Part shown: positions 6,058 through 9,818 of the stretch, in pieces
Layout: each line of letters begins with the position of its first letter
Position numbering within the stretch: the first letter of the stretch is position 1
Source: Flavobacteriaceae bacterium UBA2000
Lineage (GTDB): Bacteria > Bacteroidota > Bacteroidia > Flavobacteriales > Flavobacteriaceae
Length of the DNA stretch: 9,818 nucleotides
Direction of reading: 5' to 3'
Assembly (NCBI GenBank): GCA_002335345.1
Contig: DDCS01000120.1
Location: 1 to 9,818, forward strand
The notes under the pieces: model-generated
The model's database searches: none
The model's input: the letters and a program-made list of their open reading frames with translations, nothing else
What the model was told of the DNA's origin: nothing
Made by a program: the position numbers and the translations under genes

Positions 6058-7299
6058 TCAATCCTTTTTTGTCGCGGCCAATGTGACAATATTCACAATA
6101 ACCTCTGTTGCTTTTATCATACTTTCAACAGGAACATATTCGAATCGACCGTGAAAATTGTGCCCCCCAGCAAAAATATTGGGACAGGGCAAGCCCATAA
6201 ATGAAAGTTGAGAGCCATCAGTGCCTCCACGAATCGGTTTAATAATCGGAGTGATTCCTGCTTTTTCCATAGCCTCTTGGGCAAGGTCCACAATGTGCAT
6301 CATCGGCTCAATTTTCTCACGCATATTGAAATACTGGTCTTTAATCTCAACGGCCACGCGTTGTGTGCCTAAACTTTGGTTGAAATCCTCGGCGATTTGA
6401 TGCATCAGTCCTTTGCGTTCTTCAAAACGGCTTCGGTCATGATCGCGGATGATGTAATGAAGTTTCGTTTGCTCTACATCGCCACCTAAGTGATGCAGAT
6501 GATAAAACCCGTCTCGGCCTTCTGTTTTTTCTGGAGTCTCTTCTGCAGGAAGTGCCTGAATGAATTGCTGCGCAAGGTACATACTGTTGACCATTTTTCC
6601 TTTGGCATAACCCGGATGAACCATTTTTCCGTTTATGGTAACGGTCGCTCCTGCGGCATTGAAATTTTCAAATTCTAATTCCCCGATTTGACTGCCATCC
6701 ATGGTATAAGCCCAGTCCGCGCCAAATTTAGCCACATCGAATTTATGGGCGCCGCGACCGATTTCTTCATCTGGGGTGAAGCCCACTTTAATCGCACCAT
6801 GTTTTATTTCAGGATGATTAATCAGGTATTCCATAGCTGAGATAATTTCGGTAATTCCTGCCTTATCATCAGCGCCCAAAAGGGTAGTGCCGTCCGTCAC
6901 TATGAGCGTATTGCCTATATAGAGCAATAAATCATCAAAATCTTTTGGAGAGAGGATTATGTTTTGTTCTTTGTTCAAAACAATGTCTTTTCCATCGTAT
7001 TTTTCGATCACGCGAGGCATTACATTGGCTCCGGTAAAATCTGGAGAAGTGTCAAAATGTGAAATAAAGCCAATGGTAGGCACATGATGATCCACATTGC
7101 TCGGCAGCGTTGCCATAATGTAGGCATGGGCGTCGATATGGACCTCGGACATGCCGATATCTTTTAATTCTTGAGCCAATGCATGGGCCAAATCCCATTG
7201 TTTTTTAGAGCTTGGTGTGGTTTGAGAATTTGGGTCACTTTCCGTATCGACAGTGACATAGCGAACAAATCGATCGATAATGTGCTGTTTGGCTATCAT
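6058..7299 (-). CDS. pepT: peptidase T (tripeptide aminopeptidase, M20 family)
   Basis: This 413-residue cytosolic enzyme removes the N-terminal residue of tripeptides using two zinc ions (E. coli PepT has 408 residues). The metal and catalytic residues are all present: H81 and D83 in SHFDTSPD, bridging D144 in LLGADDKAG, E178 and E179 in TPDEEIGRG, D201 in MDGSQIGELEFEN, and H383 in GGHNFHGRFEYV. The lid domain (about 210-320) includes the MVHPGYAKGKMVN stretch. RGGTDGSQLSFMGLPCPNIF (358-377) is also typical. The frame is open to an ATG at 7326, but the extra nine residues (MRLFTKILS) are not expected, and MIAKQHIIDRFVRYVTVDTE at 7299 aligns with the usual family start. It converges on yajC and is divergent from pyrD. 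It probably finishes the breakdown of imported peptides. Confidence 0.96.
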   Translation of the reverse strand: MIAKQHIIDRFVRYVTVDTESDPNSQTTPSSKKQWDLAHALAQELKDIGMSEVHIDAHAYIMATLPSNVDHHVPTIGFISHFDTSPDFTGANVMPRVIEKYDGKDIVLNKEQNIILSPKDFDDLLLYIGNTLIVTDGTTLLGADDKAGITEIISAMEYLINHPEIKHGAIKVGFTPDEEIGRGAHKFDVAKFGADWAYTMDGSQIGELEFENFNAAGATVTINGKMVHPGYAKGKMVNSMYLAQQFIQALPAEETPEKTEGRDGFYHLHHLGGDVEQTKLHYIIRDHDRSRFEERKGLMHQIAEDFNQSLGTQRVAVEIKDQYFNMREKIEPMMHIVDLAQEAMEKAGITPIIKPIRGGTDGSQLSFMGLPCPNIFAGGHNFHGRFEYVPVESMIKATEVIVNIVTLAATKKD

Positions 7300-7360
7300 G
7301 GATAAAATTTTTGTGAATAAGCGCAACTCGGTTGTTGCTAAATAATGATAAATCGCTTAT

Positions 7361-7387
7361 AAAATTAGTGCTTTTAATGCTAATTTT
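7361..7387. repeat. 8-bp inverted repeat in the pepT-pyrD divergent region
   Basis: AAAATTAG (7361-7368) and CTAATTTT (7380-7387) form a perfect inverted repeat with an 11-nt spacer. The right arm overlaps the pyrD -7 element. The left arm, read on the minus strand, includes TAATTTTA (7367-7360), a 7-of-8 match to the -7 consensus facing pepT. It may be an operator or simply two facing A/T-rich promoter elements. Confidence 0.45.
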
Positions 7388-7388
7388 G
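7381..7388 (+). promoter_or_regulatory. -7 promoter element before pyrD
   Basis: TAATTTTG matches TAnnTTTG exactly and ends 16 nt before the ATG at 7405. No TTTG is found 19-21 nt upstream. Transcription would start near 7394, leaving a leader of only about 10 nt, which also argues against the upstream TTG at 7399 as the start codon. Confidence 0.5.
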
Positions 7389-7404
7389 TGGCGAAACTTT
7401 GACT

Positions 7405-8424
7405 ATGTATCAACGCCTTATCCGTCCTCTTTTCTTTCTTTTTGATCCGGAAAAAATTCATCACACGAGTTTTAGACTGATTAAGTTGGTTCATCTTTTG
7501 GGTCTAGGAGGCTTAATTAAGCGGCTTTTTCAGGTCAATGATCCGAGCCTGTCGCGTGAAGTTTTTGGGCTGAAATTTCCGAATCCGGTGGGTTTGGCCG
7601 CGGGTTTTGATAAAGATGCCCTGGCCTACAAGGAGCTGGCTAATTTTGGTTTTGGATTTATAGAAATCGGGACAGTGACCCCAAAACCACAAGAAGGTAA
7701 TCCAAAAAAACGTTTATTCCGATTGCCTACCGATAAAGGGGTAATCAATAGAATGGGCTTCAATAATAAGGGGGTCGCTCATGCCGTGGAGCGCCTCAAA
7801 GCGAATAGGGGTCGGGTTCTAATCGGCGGAAATATCGGCAAGAACAAAATGACCCCTAATGATCAGGCAGTGGCCGATTATTTGTTTTGCTTTGACGCAT
7901 TATTTGATGTGGTCGATTATTTTGTGGTCAATGTCAGTTCTCCAAATACCCCGAACCTCAGAGACCTTCAAGAAAAAGAACCCTTGACTCAGTTATTAAA
8001 TACGCTTCAAAATCACAACAATACCAAAGCGACCTCAAAACCTATTTTGCTCAAGATCGCTCCGGATTTAACTCAAGGACAACTCGATGATATTATTCAA
8101 ATTGTCGCGGAAACGAAAATCGCTGGAGTTATTGCCACGAATACGACATTGAGTCGTGAAGGCCTGAGTCATTCTAATAAGACGCAGACCGGAGGATTGA
8201 GTGGAAAACCATTGACAAATCGTGCGACAGAAGTTATTGCTTACCTCCATCAAAAGAGTTCAGGGGCGTTCCCGATAATCGGTGTCGGCGGGATTCACTC
8301 TGCTCAAGATGCGCTCGATAAATTGCAGGCAGGGGCCTCTTTAGTCCAATTATACACAGGTTTTGTTTACGAAGGCCCAGGATTAATTAAAAAAATCAAT
8401 CAAGCAATTTTGAACCAAAAATAA
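7405..8424 (+). CDS. pyrD: dihydroorotate dehydrogenase (quinone), class 2
   Basis: This 339-residue enzyme oxidises dihydroorotate to orotate in pyrimidine synthesis, passing electrons through FMN to membrane quinone. The N-terminal helices (MYQRLIRPLFFLFDPEKIHH, LVHLLGLGGL) are the class 2 membrane/quinone domain. The barrel holds NPVGLAAGFDKDA (60-72), EIGTVTPKPQEGNPKKRLFR (87-106), INRMGFNNKG (114-123), VVNVSSPNTPNLR with Asn176 and catalytic Ser179, LLKIAPDLT, ATNTTLSR, GGLSGKPL, and the phosphate-binding IIGVGGIHSAQDA and LVQLYTGFVYEGP. Length agrees with E. coli PyrD (336). ATG 7405 is preferred to the in-frame TTG at 7399 because MYQRLIRPLFF aligns with the family start. The LysE-type exporter begins 7 nt after its stop, so the two are probably one operon; pepT is divergent. 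Confidence 0.96.
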   Translation: MYQRLIRPLFFLFDPEKIHHTSFRLIKLVHLLGLGGLIKRLFQVNDPSLSREVFGLKFPNPVGLAAGFDKDALAYKELANFGFGFIEIGTVTPKPQEGNPKKRLFRLPTDKGVINRMGFNNKGVAHAVERLKANRGRVLIGGNIGKNKMTPNDQAVADYLFCFDALFDVVDYFVVNVSSPNTPNLRDLQEKEPLTQLLNTLQNHNNTKATSKPILLKIAPDLTQGQLDDIIQIVAETKIAGVIATNTTLSREGLSHSNKTQTGGLSGKPLTNRATEVIAYLHQKSSGAFPIIGVGGIHSAQDALDKLQAGASLVQLYTGFVYEGPGLIKKINQAILNQK

Positions 8425-8431
8425 AAGGACC
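8425..8431 (+). promoter_or_regulatory. Shine-Dalgarno-like site for the LysE-family gene
   Basis: The pyrD stop codon is followed directly by AAGGACC and then ATG. AAGGA is the only clear Shine-Dalgarno-like sequence before a start codon in this window, and it lies at an internal operon start where translation cannot rely on a fresh mRNA 5' end. Confidence 0.5.
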
Positions 8432-9034
8432 ATGTTGCTGACCTTTGCCTTGGCGTGTTTTATTTTGGCCATTACACCAGGTCCTGACAATATGTTTGTC
8501 GCCACTCAGTCTATTGCCTATGGCGCACGCACAGGATGGATGATCACCTTGGGTCTGCTTAGTGGGTGCGTGTTGCACACCAGTCTTTTAGCCTTTGGCT
8601 TTGTTGCTGTAATAGAGCAGTGGCCTGAGCTCATTACCGTGATTAAGGTTTGTGGTGGAGGCTATTTAATTTATTTGGCATGGACCATCGTCCGTTCTTC
8701 TATCGATTCAGAACAAGGCGTAATGCAAGGGCAGACCATGAGTTGGTGGTATCGAAAAGGGGTCATTCTCAATGCGTCAAATCCCAAGGTATTTTTATTT
8801 TTTATCTCCTTATTTCCGGCTTTTCTTTGGGACGAAACGCTGTCAAAATCGATTCAGTTTTTTGTGTTAGGCGGAATTTTTATTGCGGTCTCTGCGCTAG
8901 TGTTTGGCCTTATCGCTTTGTTCGCTGAGCGTTTTTCTATTCTGCGCCATTGGTTGGCCCATCACCCGAATACATTCAAGATAATTCAGGCCAGTATTTT
9001 TGCCTTACTGGGAATTTATGTCTTGTGGCCATAG
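8432..9034 (+). CDS. LysE/RhtB family amino-acid exporter
   Basis: This 200-residue integral inner-membrane protein belongs to the LysE/RhtB superfamily, which exports amino acids or related small molecules. The marker is TPGPDNMFVATQSIAYGARTG (15-35), just after a short first membrane segment (2-14). Further hydrophobic segments lie near 37-60, 65-87, 118-133 (after the NASNPKVFLFF motif at 114-124), 142-166 and 183-199, giving the usual five or six. The substrate cannot be predicted. Only 14 residues precede the TPGP motif, slightly short, but no ATG lies upstream in frame before pyrD. It follows pyrD by 7 nt with an AAGGA site, so it is likely co-transcribed, although a role in pyrimidine synthesis is not expected. 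No convincing terminator follows. Confidence 0.9.
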   Translation: MLLTFALACFILAITPGPDNMFVATQSIAYGARTGWMITLGLLSGCVLHTSLLAFGFVAVIEQWPELITVIKVCGGGYLIYLAWTIVRSSIDSEQGVMQGQTMSWWYRKGVILNASNPKVFLFFISLFPAFLWDETLSKSIQFFVLGGIFIAVSALVFGLIALFAERFSILRHWLAHHPNTFKIIQASIFALLGIYVLWP

Positions 9035-9081
9035 CGGGCTTTTTTCCTGTTAAAATCTAAATGTATCGCAGGGCTATTTTG

Positions 9082-9089
9082 TATCTTTA
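9082..9089 (+). promoter_or_regulatory. possible -7 element before the HMG-CoA lyase gene
   Basis: TATCTTTA matches 7 of 8 positions of TAnnTTTG and ends only 3 nt before the ATG at 9093. If it is used, transcription would begin at or next to the start codon, giving a leaderless mRNA. No -33 TTTG is at the normal spacing. An alternative, TATTTTG at 9075-9081, is one base short of the consensus. Confidence 0.35.
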
Positions 9090-9092
9090 AAC

Positions 9093-9818
9093 ATGTCTTC
9101 GGTCAAAATAATCGAGTGTCCCCGGGATGCCATGCAAGGCATCAAAACCGGTATTCCTACGGAGCTTAAGGTGGCTTATCTTCAGGCCCTTTTAAGTTGT
9201 GGTTTTGATACGCTTGATTTCGGAAGTTTTGTCTCTCCTCGGGCCATTCCTCAAATGGCCGATACGGCAGCGGTTTTGACGGGTTTAGATCTGAGTGAGA
9301 CAAAAACAAAATTACTGGCCATTGTGGCCAATCTCAGAGGCGCTGAAGCTGCTTTAGACTACGAGGCTATTGAATTTATTGGTTATCCTTTTTCGATTTC
9401 AGAGAATTTTCAAATGCGTAACACCCATAAAACTATTGATGAGTCGATGAGCGTTTTATCCGATATTTTATCCTTGGCTGATCATTATGGGGTGAACGTC
9501 GTGACCTACCTATCTATGGGATTTGGCAATCCGTATGGAGACCCATGGAGCCCCGAAATTGTGGCCCAATGGACTGAAACTTTGGCGGGTATGGGCTGTA
9601 AAATTATTTCCTTGAGCGATACTGTCGGGGCGGCAAGCCCTGAAGTTATTTCAGAACTATTTAATGGGGTCATACCCCAATTCCCTGAAGTCGAATTTGG
9701 CGCTCATCTGCACACCGCACCGCACTCCTGGCGAGAAAAGGTTCATGCGGCTTATGCCGCAGGATGTCGACGATTTGATGGCGCAATTCAAGGATTTGGC
9801 GGTTGCCCAATGGCAAAA
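9093..9818 (+). CDS. mvaB: hydroxymethylglutaryl-CoA lyase (C-terminus cut by window edge)
   Basis: The frame is open from ATG 9093 to the last base, giving 242 residues; the family is usually about 290-300, so some 50 are missing. The enzyme splits 3-hydroxy-3-methylglutaryl-CoA into acetoacetate and acetyl-CoA, the last step of leucine breakdown. It is a TIM barrel of the HMGL-like family. CPRDAMQ (9-15) carries R11 and metal ligand D12; DFGSFVSPRAIPQMADT lies at about 42-58; SLSDTVGAA is in the later part; AHLHTAP holds H205 and H207; and GGCPMAK at the edge carries the catalytic Cys238. The set of residues separates it from isopropylmalate or homocitrate synthases. The start is fixed by the PRD motif at residues 10-12; no Shine-Dalgarno is present. 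It is 58 nt after the LysE-family gene and probably has its own promoter. Confidence 0.93.
   Translation, partial: MSSVKIIECPRDAMQGIKTGIPTELKVAYLQALLSCGFDTLDFGSFVSPRAIPQMADTAAVLTGLDLSETKTKLLAIVANLRGAEAALDYEAIEFIGYPFSISENFQMRNTHKTIDESMSVLSDILSLADHYGVNVVTYLSMGFGNPYGDPWSPEIVAQWTETLAGMGCKIISLSDTVGAASPEVISELFNGVIPQFPEVEFGAHLHTAPHSWREKVHAAYAAGCRRFDGAIQGFGGCPMAK

Noticed and set aside
7300..7326. Upstream ATG adding nine residues to PepT
   Set aside because: MIAKQHIIDRF at 7299 agrees with the usual family start, and the extension has no support.
7399..7404. TTG start for pyrD two codons upstream
   Set aside because: ATG 7405 fits the family start, and the TTG lies only about 5 nt from the predicted transcription start.
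9020..9046. Possible terminator after the LysE-family gene (GGCC...GGGC followed by six T)
   Set aside because: The only stem I can form is 3-4 bp, too weak to call.
1..9818. Mobile elements, CRISPR arrays, phage genes, defence systems, tRNA or rRNA
   Set aside because: No transposase, regularly spaced repeats, integrase, nuclease-helicase cluster or structural RNA was recognised; almost all sequence is explained by conserved genes.

Overview
The window looks like an ordinary chromosomal stretch from a member of the Bacteroidota, most likely class Flavobacteriia. The evidence is threefold. The gene families are typical of that group: a PUR-alpha-like DUF3276 protein, a long NusB of about 314 residues, a DUF1573 lipoprotein and a flavobacterial-type Leu/Val dehydrogenase. 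Most start codons lack a Shine-Dalgarno sequence. Several upstream regions carry the Bacteroidota -7 element TAnnTTTG, one of them with a well-spaced -33 TTTG. No rRNA, tRNA, insertion sequence, phage gene, CRISPR array or long repeat was seen. I found no convincing undescribed system; this is mostly housekeeping and amino-acid/peptide metabolism.

Layout. Positions 1-3035: three minus-strand genes. They are the N-terminal part of a secreted M14 zinc carboxypeptidase (cut by the left edge), a small PUR-domain nucleic-acid-binding protein with its own terminator, and an ABC exporter half-transporter. Positions 3036-5990: four plus-strand genes, namely a Leu/Val-type amino acid dehydrogenase, nusB, a DUF1573 lipoprotein and yajC. 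They start from a well-formed promoter inside the divergent gap with the ABC gene. A 17-bp-stem bidirectional terminator (6008-6044) separates yajC from the convergent peptidase T gene pepT (minus, 6058-7299). Positions 7405-9818: plus-strand pyrD, then a LysE/RhtB exporter 7 nt downstream, then hydroxymethylglutaryl-CoA lyase, which is cut by the right edge just after its active-site Cys. No gene-free stretch exceeds about 110 bases.

How the genes fit together. Many products deal with peptides and amino acids: a secreted carboxypeptidase, a cytosolic tripeptidase, branched-chain amino acid deamination, an amino-acid exporter, and the last enzyme of leucine breakdown to acetoacetate and acetyl-CoA. 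This fits a protein-degrading heterotroph, but co-regulation is not shown. nusB and yajC are core transcription and secretion genes; pyrD is core pyrimidine synthesis.

Several starts were set shorter than the longest open frame: ABC exporter at 2938 rather than 3109, PepT at 7299 rather than 7326, and PyrD at ATG 7405 rather than TTG 7399. The most interesting points are the Asp in place of the catalytic Glu in the lone ABC half-transporter, a possible internal duplication in the long NusB, and very short predicted mRNA leaders.
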